Under the pieces are notes generated by a model. The model ran no database searches. It saw only the letters and a program-made list of their open reading frames with translations, and was not told the DNA's origin. Below are positions 35,341-45,147 of a DNA stretch of 64,000 nt, in pieces. The stretch spans positions 372,001-436,000 of the forward strand of contig NZ_CP049263.1 in the NCBI RefSeq assembly GCF_003048615.2. The letters run 5' to 3'. A program made the position numbers and the translations under genes. Source of the DNA: Campylobacter concisus (GTDB lineage Bacteria > Campylobacterota > Campylobacteria > Campylobacterales > Campylobacteraceae). Position 1 is the stretch's first letter, and each line of letters begins with the position of its first letter.

Positions 35341-37260
35341 TTGCTTTTGAAGAACAAGGACGAACTAGAAGTTAAATATCCAAATATTGCTAAGACGGTT
35401 ATTATTTTAATCTTTATTCTAGGTGGCGTTTTTTTAGCTGGAAATTTGATTGTTTTTTATTATAAATACACAAGTGCTTCTTCTGAGAACAATTACGACC
35501 TCAGAAAAAAAGTTGATTATTTAACATATCAATATGTTAATTATTTCAAAAATGTTAGCAAATATGATGTTGCTGATTTTCAATCTTACATAAACGATAG
35601 CGCTATTGGTGATATATTTTTGCTAAAAGATGATAATAAAAATGGCTACAAGATCGCAGCATCTTCAAAAAAAAGAATGATAAATCAAGATTTTGAAGAT
35701 AAGAGCTGTGGGAATATCTTTACTCACAATTTTCAAAAGGATTATTTCTGGGCAAAAATTTTACCAGAGAACACTGCCCAAGTTTGTATGTTTGTACCAG
35801 TTGGTGAGTATATACTTGGCCTAAAAACAAAGGTGGATCATCGCATTACAGGCACACATGACGAATATTTTTTTGAGTGGCTTGTAAACAATATGGCTTT
35901 AACCGTTTTGTTGAGTCTTTTCGGCGTGATTATTGCATTGGCTATTTGCATCTTTTATGCAGTGAAATATATAAAAGAAAAATTTGAATATAACACTTTA
36001 AAAATAAATAGTTCCGAGCAATTAGCAGAACTAGGCGAAAAACTTTATATAGATCCTATGACGGGCCTTTTTAACAAATCAGCTCTTATACGCGATGTTA
36101 GTAGCTATAAAAATCCAAAGGTAGTGCTTATAGACATAGATGATTTTGGTAGGATGAATGATTATTATGGCAAATTTGCCTGTGATCAGATTTTAGTCAA
36201 GATGGCTGATTTGATTAGCGAATTTGCTAAAAATGAGAATATGAAAGCATATTGTATCGAGGCGGATAGATTTGCTTTAGTAGAAGATAGTGAGAGCTTT
36301 ATAGATAGATATGAAGATATGGTTGCGGATCTTATTGATGTTTTTAAAGGTCATATGTTAAGTGTTACAGATGAGGATGGTAAAGATATAGAGGGTATCG
36401 AGATACATAGTACTATAGGTTTTGCGCTTGATAATGACCAGACTTTAAGAAAGGCAACTATTGCTTTAAAAACAGCAAAAGAGCTGGACAAAGACTATGT
36501 TTGTTACTTTAAAGGACTTAATCAAAAAGATGAATATGCCGCCCAGATCGAGCGATCTAAACTTATACAATATGCAACAATAAATAACAATATCGTGCCT
36601 TATTATCAACCAATAGTCGATGGTAAAAAATCAATCATAAAATATGAATGTTTGATTAGGATTCTAGATAGAGGCGATGTTATTTCTCCTAACACTTTTT
36701 TGGATATTTCAAAACGTATTAAACGTTATGCTGATCTGGAAAAACAGCTTATTAAGAAGTGTTTTGATGAACTTATGGCTAAAGACGATTTGATGCTTTC
36801 TATAAATTTAAGTGGCAGGGATATGGTCGATGGCGATGTCAGTGCACTTGTTTTAAATTTGCTTAATAAAAACAATATTGCAAGTAGAGTTGTCTTTGAG
36901 ATCGTAGAAGATGAAGAACTTAAAAATGTCGAAAGAGTCTCAAATTTTATAGAGCGTGTAAAAAGTATGGGTGCAAAGATCGCGATCGATGACTTTGGCT
37001 CTGGCTACTCGAACTTCTCTTACATTATAAAGATCAAGCCAGACTATGTAAAGATTGATGGCTCTATTATTAAAGATATAGATATTAATAAGGATTCGTA
37101 CTCAATCGCAAGTGCAATCGTAGCATTTGCAAAAGATCTTGGCATAAAGACGATAGCTGAATATGTACATTCAAAAGAGATATTTGAGATATGCAAAGAG
37201 ATAGGCATAGATGAATTTCAAGGATTTTATATCGGTGTGCCAAAAGATAGGGTGCTTTAA
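35341..37260 (+). CDS. Membrane c-di-GMP phosphodiesterase/receptor: periplasmic sensor, degenerate GGDEF, EAL
   Basis: 639 residues. Helix 1 (about 17-41), a periplasmic sensor region (about 42-182), helix 2 (about 183-209), a GGDEF domain (about 228-395) and an EAL domain (about 400-639). The cyclase signature is lost (EADRF at 307-311 in place of GGDEF). The EAL domain keeps Glu436 of ExLxR (ECLIR), SINLSGRDM, FEIVEDEE, IDDFGSGYSNFS, KPDYVKIDGS and QGFYIG, so it can probably bind and perhaps cut c-di-GMP. The architecture and length resemble LapD. TTG start: 35341 or, better spaced from AAGGA at 35333-35337, 35347. Confidence 0.88.
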   Translation: MLLKNKDELEVKYPNIAKTVIILIFILGGVFLAGNLIVFYYKYTSASSENNYDLRKKVDYLTYQYVNYFKNVSKYDVADFQSYINDSAIGDIFLLKDDNKNGYKIAASSKKRMINQDFEDKSCGNIFTHNFQKDYFWAKILPENTAQVCMFVPVGEYILGLKTKVDHRITGTHDEYFFEWLVNNMALTVLLSLFGVIIALAICIFYAVKYIKEKFEYNTLKINSSEQLAELGEKLYIDPMTGLFNKSALIRDVSSYKNPKVVLIDIDDFGRMNDYYGKFACDQILVKMADLISEFAKNENMKAYCIEADRFALVEDSESFIDRYEDMVADLIDVFKGHMLSVTDEDGKDIEGIEIHSTIGFALDNDQTLRKATIALKTAKELDKDYVCYFKGLNQKDEYAAQIERSKLIQYATINNNIVPYYQPIVDGKKSIIKYECLIRILDRGDVISPNTFLDISKRIKRYADLEKQLIKKCFDELMAKDDLMLSINLSGRDMVDGDVSALVLNLLNKNNIASRVVFEIVEDEELKNVERVSNFIERVKSMGAKIAIDDFGSGYSNFSYIIKIKPDYVKIDGSIIKDIDINKDSYSIASAIVAFAKDLGIKTIAEYVHSKEIFEICKEIGIDEFQGFYIGVPKDRVL

Positions 37261-38355
37261 GTGGTAGTTAGCTTTTTAAAAGAGCTTTTAAAATTTCGTT
37301 CTATCACGCCAGATGATGCAGGCAGCTTAGAGTTTATCGCTAAATTTTTGCCTAATTTTGAAGCTAAATTTATAGAAAAAAACGGCACAAAAAATCTCAT
37401 ACTTTCTAAAATTTATGGAGACGGCGAACATCTAGCCTTTGCAGGGCACGTTGATGTCGTGCCTCCAGGAGATGGCTGGGATAGCGAGCCATTTACTCCG
37501 CTAGAAAAAGATGGCTACATCTACGCAAGGGGTGCGCAGGATATGAAAAGCGGCGTGGCTGCCTTTGTTTGTGCTGCTAAAGATGCAAAATTTAATGGCA
37601 AACTAAGCCTCATCTTAACAAGTGACGAAGAGGGCGATGGCACTTATGGCACGCCTTTGGCACTTGAATATCTGCGTGAAATAGGGGATCTGCCCAAATT
37701 TTGTGTCGTGGCTGAGCCAACTTGTGATAAAAAATTTGGCGATAGCATAAAGGTCGGCAGACGTGGCTCGATAAATGGCAAGATCGTGATAAAGGGCGTT
37801 CAAGGTCACGTGGCATACCCGGAAAAATGCATAAATCCAGTAAATTTAATAGCTCCACTTTTAAGTAAGATAGCTGACCACGATATGGACGGAGGGAGCG
37901 AGTTTTTTAGCCCAAGCAAGATCGTGGTGACGGACATTCGTGGCGGCATGCAGGTTTGCAACGTCACGCCAAGCGAGCTTAGCATAATGTTTAACGTTAG
38001 AAACTCAAATTTAACCGATGTAAATGACGTTGAGAGCTATCTTAGAAGCGTTTTAGATGGGCTTAGCTACGAGCTTAGTATAAAGCAAAGCTCGAAGAGA
38101 TTTTTAACGAACAAAGATAGCAAGATCGTAAGAAATTTAATGACATCTGTCACAAAGATCACCGGTGTTACGCCACTTTTAAATACAAAGGGCGGCACGA
38201 GCGATGCTAGGCACTTTGCTGAATTTGGCGTAGATGCGATAGAATTTGGCGTCATAAATGACCGCATACACGCCAAAAACGAACGAGTTAGCGTTGATGA
38301 AATAAATAAACTTTATGAAGTTTTTAAAGATCTCATAGAAAATTTTAAATCCTAA
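37261..38355 (+). CDS. dapE: Succinyl-diaminopimelate desuccinylase
   Basis: Zinc metallopeptidase-fold enzyme releasing LL-diaminopimelate in lysine and cell-wall synthesis. The 364 residues have metal ligands in [39 protein letters not shown] and a C-terminal [18 protein letters not shown] start directly after the stop of the preceding gene (no gap), so the pair is coupled. Confidence 0.96.
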   Translation: MVVSFLKELLKFRSITPDDAGSLEFIAKFLPNFEAKFIEKNGTKNLILSKIYGDGEHLAFAGHVDVVPPGDGWDSEPFTPLEKDGYIYARGAQDMKSGVAAFVCAAKDAKFNGKLSLILTSDEEGDGTYGTPLALEYLREIGDLPKFCVVAEPTCDKKFGDSIKVGRRGSINGKIVIKGVQGHVAYPEKCINPVNLIAPLLSKIADHDMDGGSEFFSPSKIVVTDIRGGMQVCNVTPSELSIMFNVRNSNLTDVNDVESYLRSVLDGLSYELSIKQSSKRFLTNKDSKIVRNLMTSVTKITGVTPLLNTKGGTSDARHFAEFGVDAIEFGVINDRIHAKNERVSVDEINKLYEVFKDLIENFKS

Positions 38356-38475
38356 TATTCACAAATTTCACTACTTCAAAACAAAAATGCATATCTTTTT
38401 ATAAGATGACTTTTTAGCCGGTTATGTTAAATTTCTATTGGAATTTTTTAAAAATAAAATCTGCAAAGGTTTGCT

Positions 38476-40284
38476 ATGAATAGCTCAAAAGTAGATATTG
38501 AAAAAAGACTAGAAGAAATACTAAAACGTAAAGTTGGCACATGCATTGTTCTAGATGGTGAATGGGGCGTAGGGAAAACAACTTTTTGGAAAAATTTTTC
38601 TGATGCAAAATTTAATGAAAAATCTGTTTATGTCTCCTTGTTCGGTAAGGAAAGCATCCAAGAAATAAAGCAAGAGATAAGTTTAAGATTTTATCAAAAG
38701 AATAAAATTTTATCAAAGATATTAGAAAAATGTAAAAAGTTTAATCCTACAGGTTTTTTTAGTTTCTTTACAAAAAGATTTGTCGATAACAAAATTGCAG
38801 AATTTAGTTTAATTATGCTGGATCTCCTGTACACGGATAAGTACAAAGACGCAATAATTTGTTTTGATGACTTCGAAAGAATCTCTGATAAATTAAATTT
38901 AAAAGATATTCTAGGGCTGATTTCAGAATATAAAGAGCAACAAAATTGTCATATAGTAATGATTTTAAATAGATCAAAAATGACCACCTTTGTCAAAAAT
39001 AATCAAAATGAGTGCGGTGGAGATATTGAAGATCAAGAGTCTGGAAACAATATTCAAGAAGATAACAGCAAAATGGAACTAGAAAAAATTTTATCAGAAC
39101 ACAAAGATAAAATTATGGATTATGAATTTTATTATAATCCAACTCCTGAAGAATCTTTTAGTATTGTTTCAGGTGAGTTAGTTGGAAATTACCAAGAAGT
39201 GGCACGACAATATTTTAAAAAACATGAGATAAATAATATTAGGGTAATTAGACGAGCTATAAATGCTTTAAATGATTATCATAAATATTTAGAGAATGTA
39301 GAAGAAAATCATAAAAAAACAAAGGATTGTATTTTGATGTTTATTTTGGGAATATCTGTTATAAACTCTATGAATTCTCTAAGTAAGCTTGAGCAATTCT
39401 TTGGTATAAGAAATTTTTATGGTGAATTGGAAGACATATATGGCTTGTTTAAAAACAAAGGATATCTCAGTAATGTAGATGCATTAATATTCTCTAAAGA
39501 TGTAGACTATCATCAATTAAGTTTAAATATATTTTCTTATGTAAAAAGATCGATTATAGATGCTGATGAATTTAAGAAAATAGTTGGGAGGCTAATAGAG
39601 AGGGAGCAATTTGAAGAAGTAAAAAATAGCATTATAAATGAATACTTTAATGGTATATATGATTTGCAATACAAAAATTCTGACTTTACAAATAAACTTT
39701 TTGGTTATTTAGAAGAAAATAAGGAAAGAATATTAGATATAGTAGAATTTGATTCTTTTTTATTGTATATAGAAAAACTAGGAGAATTTGACGAAAAGCA
39801 TAAAGAAAAATATCATAAATTTGCTATCGAAGTATTACTAAAACATTTAAAATCTATATTTGATAATAAACAATATGAATATTTTGATACAGAGATTATC
39901 AATAAAATGAATGGTTTTGATGACCAAATTAAAGATTTATACAATAAACTTATGTATGAAAAAGAGTTTTTTAAAATATCTACTGCAGAAGGTATAATAG
40001 AAAATATTCTCAAGAGTAAGAGTCCAATACCAGAAGTATTGTCATCTAAAATAAAGAGTGAAGACTTAGAAAAATATTGCTATGCGAATAAAGATTTTGT
40101 ATATAGTGCAGTAAAATTTTTACGTCCTGATAGGCATCCGGAAGCCAATGAGCTTAAAAATAAAATCCTAGAGGTGTTTAATAAGATATCAAAAAATGGA
40201 AATGAAAGCCAAAAACTACAAATGACTTTATTACTTGAGTTTTTAGAAAAAGAAAAGGGTAAGCCAAGCATGGAGTTACTTTAA
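38476..40284 (+). CDS. Stand-alone KAP-type P-loop NTPase
   Basis: 602 residues. Walker A is GEWGVGKTT at 28-36 and Walker B is AIICFDDFERIS at 126-137; the GxWGxGKT plus FDDxER pairing is the KAP-ATPase signature. A helical region rich in Lys, Glu and Asn follows to the end with no recognised domain and no clear membrane helix. KAP NTPases are found in phage exclusion (PifA of F plasmid) and in defence gene neighbourhoods. Codon use is plainly more AT-rich than that of dapE and polA, suggesting transfer. It has its own AAAGG site, and its last 9 bases overlap the convergent polA stop. Substrate and partner are unknown. Confidence 0.8.
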   Translation: MNSSKVDIEKRLEEILKRKVGTCIVLDGEWGVGKTTFWKNFSDAKFNEKSVYVSLFGKESIQEIKQEISLRFYQKNKILSKILEKCKKFNPTGFFSFFTKRFVDNKIAEFSLIMLDLLYTDKYKDAIICFDDFERISDKLNLKDILGLISEYKEQQNCHIVMILNRSKMTTFVKNNQNECGGDIEDQESGNNIQEDNSKMELEKILSEHKDKIMDYEFYYNPTPEESFSIVSGELVGNYQEVARQYFKKHEINNIRVIRRAINALNDYHKYLENVEENHKKTKDCILMFILGISVINSMNSLSKLEQFFGIRNFYGELEDIYGLFKNKGYLSNVDALIFSKDVDYHQLSLNIFSYVKRSIIDADEFKKIVGRLIEREQFEEVKNSIINEYFNGIYDLQYKNSDFTNKLFGYLEENKERILDIVEFDSFLLYIEKLGEFDEKHKEKYHKFAIEVLLKHLKSIFDNKQYEYFDTEIINKMNGFDDQIKDLYNKLMYEKEFFKISTAEGIIENILKSKSPIPEVLSSKIKSEDLEKYCYANKDFVYSAVKFLRPDRHPEANELKNKILEVFNKISKNGNESQKLQMTLLLEFLEKEKGKPSMELL

Positions 40285-42912
40285 CTCACCCCAGTTTTTG
40301 GCGATATTTAGCGATGTTTTAAGTGGCACGTTTAGCGTGTAAATTTCCTCCATCGTCTTTTGCGTCGCCCTGCCAAATTCCTGCGCAAACTCGTCTTTTA
40401 CTTCAAAGATCAGCTCGTCATGTATCTGAAGCAACATTTTTGCGTTCTCATCTAAATTTGCTCTAACTTTTACCATCGCCATCTTAACTAGATCTGCCGC
40501 TGAGCCTTGAAAGACCGTATTTACCGCTTCGCGCTCAAACATGGCTATTTGCATAGGTGTAGCACTTTTAAAGTCAAAGTAGCGCTTTCTGCCAAGTAGT
40601 GTCTGCACAAAGCCATCGTTTTTGGCTGAAATTTTTATGCTCTCTAAAAACTCTTTGATCGTCGCAAACGCCTTAAAATAGCGCTCTATATACTCTTTTG
40701 CCTCAGCTCTTGTGATATTTACTTGATTTGCTAGTTTGCTTGAGCCCATGCCGTAAATGAGACCAAAATTTATACTCTTTGCCACGGCTCTATTTTGCCT
40801 GTCGCTGCTACCAAATATGCTAATAGCCGTCCTTGCGTGGATATCCTCGTCATTTTTAAACGCCTCAAGCAGCGCAGGATCACGGCTAAAGTGAGCTAGC
40901 AGTCTAAGCTCGATCTGACTGTAGTCAAGCCCCACAAAGCTATATCCCTCGCGCGCCTCAAAGCACTCTCTGACGTCCTTTGCGAGGCTGCCACGAGCTG
41001 GGATATTTTGTAAATTTGGATTTTTACTTGAAAGCCTGCCAGTACTCGTGCCAGTTTGCAAAAAGCTCGTGTAAATTCGTGAGCCCTCATCCTTTTTCGC
41101 AAGTGCTAAAAGTGGCTCGCAGTAGGTGCTTTGCAGTTTGTAAAGCTCTCTGTAAGCCAAAATTTTCTCTATCACTGGATGGGCGTCCGTAAGCTCAGCT
41201 AGCACGCTCTCATCGGTGCTATATCCTGTTTTTGTCTTCTTTTTGGTAGGGAGTTTTAAGTGCTCAAAAAGTATGACGCCAAGCTGTTTTACGGAGTTTA
41301 TGTTGAAATTTTCGCCGCTTAGCTCGTAAATTTCACTTGTTAGCGCCTTTAGTTTGGTGTCGTTTTCAAGGATGAGCTTTTGCATCTTAGCTTCATTTAT
41401 CTTGATGCCGTTTTGCTCCATGTCAAAGAGTGTGAGGATAAAAGGAAACTCGTGTGTATCGGCAAGGGTTAGTAAATTTTTATCAAGTGTGTTTAAAAAA
41501 GTTTTATAAAATTTAAGCGTTATCCAAGCGTCCTCGCTCGCGTATTTAGCGGCATTTTCTAGTGGCACATCGCCAAAAGTCTGTCCCTTTTTGACCACAT
41601 CTTCAAATTTGATCGTGTCGTAGTCATAAAGCCTCTTTGCTAGCGCGTCCATGCCGACACTTGAGTTTGGATCGCTAAGCCAAGCAAGTATCATCGTGTC
41701 TTTGAAATTTGCTGGAGGATTAAGACCAAGGTTGTTTTTCACGATCTCAAAGTCATATTTTAAATTTTGTCCGATCACGCAACCTTTATAAATTTGCCCT
41801 ACCGCCCAAGTGGCAAATTTTAGGTCGATTTGCTTTGGCGCGCCTAGGTAGTTGTGAGCCACTGGCACGTAGTAGGCGTCCTCGTCGTTAAAGCAAAAGC
41901 TAAAACCAACGATCTTTGCGCTCTTGCTATCAACGCCCGTGGTCTCGGTGTCAAAGGCGACGATGGTCTCTGGTGTGACGCTAGAGAGTAGCTTTTCAAT
42001 GCTTGCCTCATCAAGTAGTAAATTTGCTCTAAAGCCAAGCTTAAATTCAGCATTTTCCTCTTTTTGCAAGCTCTTAAGAAGCCTGTTTAGATCGTATTCT
42101 TTTAAAATTTCTGAGATATTTATCAAAGGATTTTGCTCTGGAAATTTAGAGTGCTCTAGATCAAGCGAAGTGATCGCGTCATCAAAGAGTGTCGCTAGCT
42201 TTTTGCTCAAAAATGCCTCGTCTCTTGCGGCTGCTAGCATATTTTTGGTGCGCTCGTTTCTAAGAAGGGCTAAATTTTCATAAATTCCCTCTAAGCTGCC
42301 ATACTCGGCTAAAAGCTTCTTAGCTCCCACTGCGCCGATACCTTTGACGCCTGGGATGTTATCTGAGCTGTCGCCAGCGATGGCTAAAAAGTCCCTCACC
42401 TGAGCTGGATAGACGCCATATTTTTCAAAGCAGCTAGCGCTATCGTGATCGATCTTGCTTTGTGGGCTGTAGATGCTTACTTTGCCGTCCTCTATGAGCT
42501 GGTAAAGGTCCTTATCATGCGTGACTATTCGCACAAATATATCTTTATCTTTGCAAATTTTAACCGCACTTGCGATGATGTCATCAGCCTCGTAGCCCTC
42601 GCGGCTAAGGCTATAAAGTCCCATTTTTTCTATCATATCTATACAAACTGGCAGCTGCTCTTTTAGCTGAGCTGGCGGCTCGCTCCTGTTTGCCTTGTAT
42701 TCGCCCAAAATTTCATGGCGCAGGGTCTTGCCCTTGCTATCAAGTGCGAAGATGAGGTAGTCGCTTTGGTACTCATCTTTTAGGCTCGCTATGAAATTTG
42801 CAAAGCCGCTTATCATGCCACTTGGTTTGCCCTCCCTGTTTTTAAGCCCGCTCATAGCGTAGTAAAGCCTAAAAAAGAAGCCAAAAGTATCAATAATCGT
42901 AAGTGTTTTCAT
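40276..42912 (-). CDS. polA: DNA polymerase I
   Basis: 878 residues with all three domains. The 5' nuclease (about 1-270) has YEADDIIASA and GDSSDNIPGVKGIGAVGAKKL. The 3'-5' exonuclease has intact Asp and Glu in AFDTETTGVDS. The polymerase has FVGLDYSQIELRLLAH, KSINFGLIYGMGSS (O helix) and LQIHDELIFEV. Roles are repair and Okazaki fragment processing. Convergent with the KAP NTPase gene, ending 9 bases inside it. Confidence 0.97.
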   Translation of the reverse strand: MKTLTIIDTFGFFFRLYYAMSGLKNREGKPSGMISGFANFIASLKDEYQSDYLIFALDSKGKTLRHEILGEYKANRSEPPAQLKEQLPVCIDMIEKMGLYSLSREGYEADDIIASAVKICKDKDIFVRIVTHDKDLYQLIEDGKVSIYSPQSKIDHDSASCFEKYGVYPAQVRDFLAIAGDSSDNIPGVKGIGAVGAKKLLAEYGSLEGIYENLALLRNERTKNMLAAARDEAFLSKKLATLFDDAITSLDLEHSKFPEQNPLINISEILKEYDLNRLLKSLQKEENAEFKLGFRANLLLDEASIEKLLSSVTPETIVAFDTETTGVDSKSAKIVGFSFCFNDEDAYYVPVAHNYLGAPKQIDLKFATWAVGQIYKGCVIGQNLKYDFEIVKNNLGLNPPANFKDTMILAWLSDPNSSVGMDALAKRLYDYDTIKFEDVVKKGQTFGDVPLENAAKYASEDAWITLKFYKTFLNTLDKNLLTLADTHEFPFILTLFDMEQNGIKINEAKMQKLILENDTKLKALTSEIYELSGENFNINSVKQLGVILFEHLKLPTKKKTKTGYSTDESVLAELTDAHPVIEKILAYRELYKLQSTYCEPLLALAKKDEGSRIYTSFLQTGTSTGRLSSKNPNLQNIPARGSLAKDVRECFEAREGYSFVGLDYSQIELRLLAHFSRDPALLEAFKNDEDIHARTAISIFGSSDRQNRAVAKSINFGLIYGMGSSKLANQVNITRAEAKEYIERYFKAFATIKEFLESIKISAKNDGFVQTLLGRKRYFDFKSATPMQIAMFEREAVNTVFQGSAADLVKMAMVKVRANLDENAKMLLQIHDELIFEVKDEFAQEFGRATQKTMEEIYTLNVPLKTSLNIAKNWGELK

Positions 42913-43031
42913 TCTCTATCCTTTTGCGCCATTTTATGAAATTTAGGCAAAAAATAGGCTGATTTATAAAAATTTTTGATATTATGGCAAAGAACACAAG
43001 TAAATTTACAAAAACAAAAAGCTTTGAGGTT

Positions 43032-44075
43032 ATGAAAAAAATAGTTTTTTTACGTATCAATCCAAATGCAGTCGGCGGTGCTGAGCGCTATCTAAGAAGG
43101 CTTGCTAAAGCCTTAAAAGACGTGGGCATAGAAACATCTGTGCGATCGTATCTAGGTGAAACTAGTGTCTCATCATGGAAAAAAGCCTTGAGATTTAACG
43201 CGCAAGTAAGACGTCAAAAACAAAGTGATGAGCTATATTTTAGTTTAGAGCGGGTGAGCTGCGCGGATATTTATAGAGCAGGGGATGGAGTACATAAAAT
43301 TTATCGTGCAACAAAGCCTTTTTGGTGGGTAAATCCTCTAAATTTCGTCTATCCGTATTTAGAAAAACGTTGCTTTAAAAACTCTAAAAAGATCATCGCC
43401 AACTCAAACTACGTAAGAGAGCAAATCATCTTGGCTTATGGTATCGATGAGTCGAAGATCGTTACTATTTATAACGGCATAAATTTGCCGCAAAAAGTAG
43501 AAAAAGGTGAGGCAAAACTTAGTGTTTGTGAGGAATTTGGACTTGATTATAGCCTGCCGATCTTGCTTTTTGTGGGAAATGGCTTTAAAAGAAAGGGCGT
43601 AAAAGATTTTTTACGTTTAGTCTCGAAGCTAAAAACACCTGTGAATGCTTTAATAGTTGGCAAAGATAAAAACATAAACTCATATAAAAGATTTGCAAAA
43701 AAGCTAAAAATAAAAGCCTTTTTTGTGGGTGAGCAAAAAACAACTGCTAAATTTTATGAAGCGAGCGATATTTTTATATTTCCAACACATTATGAGCCAT
43801 TTTCAAATGTTGTTTTGGAAGCACTTAGCTTTAAAAATATCGTCTTTACAACTGCGCAAAATGGAGCATCTGAAATTTTAGAAAGACGTTTTGTGATGAG
43901 TGAGCCAGGCGATGAGAGCGTGCTGGGGCTGATAGATGAGATACTAAATAGTCATGAGATGTTGCAGGAGCTACAAGAAAAGTCATTTTTGCTGTCACAA
44001 AAATTTAGCATCGAAGAAAATGCAAGCAAAACGCTCGAAGTTATAAATGAAGTGCTAAATTTGGAGCAAAAGTGA
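43032..44075 (+). CDS. Family 4 glycosyltransferase, LPS/LOS core type
   Basis: 347 residues from the ATG at 43032, where the usual GT4 opening MKKIVFLRINPNAVGGAERY begins; an ATG at 42984 is open but would add 16 unlike residues. GT-B fold with LLFVGNGFKRKGV (donor domain start) and FIFPTHYEPFSNVVLEALS containing the EPFxxVxLEA motif of nucleotide-sugar retaining transferases. Coupled to waaF by a 4-base overlap, so a lipooligosaccharide core sugar is the likely product; WaaG-like glucosyl transfer is a guess. Confidence 0.85.
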   Translation: MKKIVFLRINPNAVGGAERYLRRLAKALKDVGIETSVRSYLGETSVSSWKKALRFNAQVRRQKQSDELYFSLERVSCADIYRAGDGVHKIYRATKPFWWVNPLNFVYPYLEKRCFKNSKKIIANSNYVREQIILAYGIDESKIVTIYNGINLPQKVEKGEAKLSVCEEFGLDYSLPILLFVGNGFKRKGVKDFLRLVSKLKTPVNALIVGKDKNINSYKRFAKKLKIKAFFVGEQKTTAKFYEASDIFIFPTHYEPFSNVVLEALSFKNIVFTTAQNGASEILERRFVMSEPGDESVLGLIDEILNSHEMLQELQEKSFLLSQKFSIEENASKTLEVINEVLNLEQK

Positions 44076-45016
44076 GAGTTTTTATTGAGCTTCCGACCTG
44101 GCTTGGCGATGCTGTGATGGCAAGTGCGGCGGTTGAAAATTTAAGTGGTAAAGCAGATAGTATTGTATTTTTTGGCTCTTACGCAGCTTGTGAGCTTTAT
44201 AAAGCAAATCCAAAGTGTGAAAAAGTAGTCGTTGATGATAGCAAAAAACAAGGTTTTAGATATCTAAACCTAATAAAAACGGCCCGTTTGCTTGGCAAAT
44301 TTGATCTTGCTATTAGCTTTAGAAGCTCACTTGCTAGTAAATTTTTGTTATTTTGCTTAAAATCAAAGCAGAAATTTTGCTTTAAAAAGAGTAGTGAGAG
44401 TTTGCATCAGGTGCAAAAGTACATAAATTTTATACAGCAAAGCTTGCATTTGAAAGAGATTTCAAATGAGCTAAAAATTTACTATGAAGCTAAAAAGAGC
44501 GAGCAAAAACTACTAGTACTAAATCCAGGAGCTAGCTATGGAAGTGCCAAAAGATGGTATCCGCAGTATTTTGCGCAGGTTGCGCTACACTTTAAAGATG
44601 AGTTTAGTGTAAAGATAACTGGCTCAAAAGCGGAGCTAGAAATTTGCGATGAGATCGAGCAGATGCTTGCACAAAATGGTGTAGAATGTGAAAATTTAGC
44701 TGGAAAAACTGACATAAAAAAACTTTGCGAAGTCATAGGATCTATAAAAAATGGCATCTTTTTAACAAATGACAGCGGTCCTATGCACATTGCAGCTGCT
44801 TATAAAGTGCCGCTTGTGGCGCTTTTTGGACCGACTAAATTTAAAGAGACTAGCCCTTGGCAAGATCAAGATGCAAAAATCGTTCGTCTAAATTTAGAAT
44901 GCATGCCCTGTATGAAGCGAGTTTGTCCTATAAAAACGCACGCATGCATGAAAGAACTCACTCCAAAAATGGTCATTAATGAGATAGATTTTCTAAGAGC
45001 AAATTTGGGATTTTAA
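44072..45016 (+). CDS. waaF: ADP-heptose--LPS heptosyltransferase II
   Basis: Family 9 glycosyltransferase adding the second heptose of the LPS core on the cytoplasmic face. The 314 residues begin IELPTWLGDAVMAS, the WaaF hallmark, and have LNPGASYGSAKRWYPQYFAQ, LTNDSGPMHIAAA and ALFGPTKFKETSPW, followed by a C-rich CMPCMKRVCP as in this subfamily. GTG start overlapping the upstream stop. Confidence 0.93.
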   Translation: MRVFIELPTWLGDAVMASAAVENLSGKADSIVFFGSYAACELYKANPKCEKVVVDDSKKQGFRYLNLIKTARLLGKFDLAISFRSSLASKFLLFCLKSKQKFCFKKSSESLHQVQKYINFIQQSLHLKEISNELKIYYEAKKSEQKLLVLNPGASYGSAKRWYPQYFAQVALHFKDEFSVKITGSKAELEICDEIEQMLAQNGVECENLAGKTDIKKLCEVIGSIKNGIFLTNDSGPMHIAAAYKVPLVALFGPTKFKETSPWQDQDAKIVRLNLECMPCMKRVCPIKTHACMKELTPKMVINEIDFLRANLGF

Positions 45017-45099
45017 CTTTTAGTCCCAAAGTACGCTATATACGAAAAATAGCACAAAAAATATAACTCCTCTAAATATATTTAAAAGAAAGATTGAGA

Positions 45100-45105
45100 T
45101 AAAAT
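45100..45105 (+). promoter_or_regulatory. Possible -10 element of the lar operon
   Basis: GATAAAAT with TAAAAT at 45100-45105, 43 bases before the larA ATG. GGAGAG at the ribosome site is strong. Confidence 0.4.
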
Positions 45106-45147
45106 CCTAAAAGCAAATAACTAATAGTTAAATTTAAGGAGAGAAGC

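Noticed and set aside
35341-37260. Active diguanylate cyclase
   Set aside because: The GGDEF signature is replaced by EADRF, so cyclase activity is not expected.
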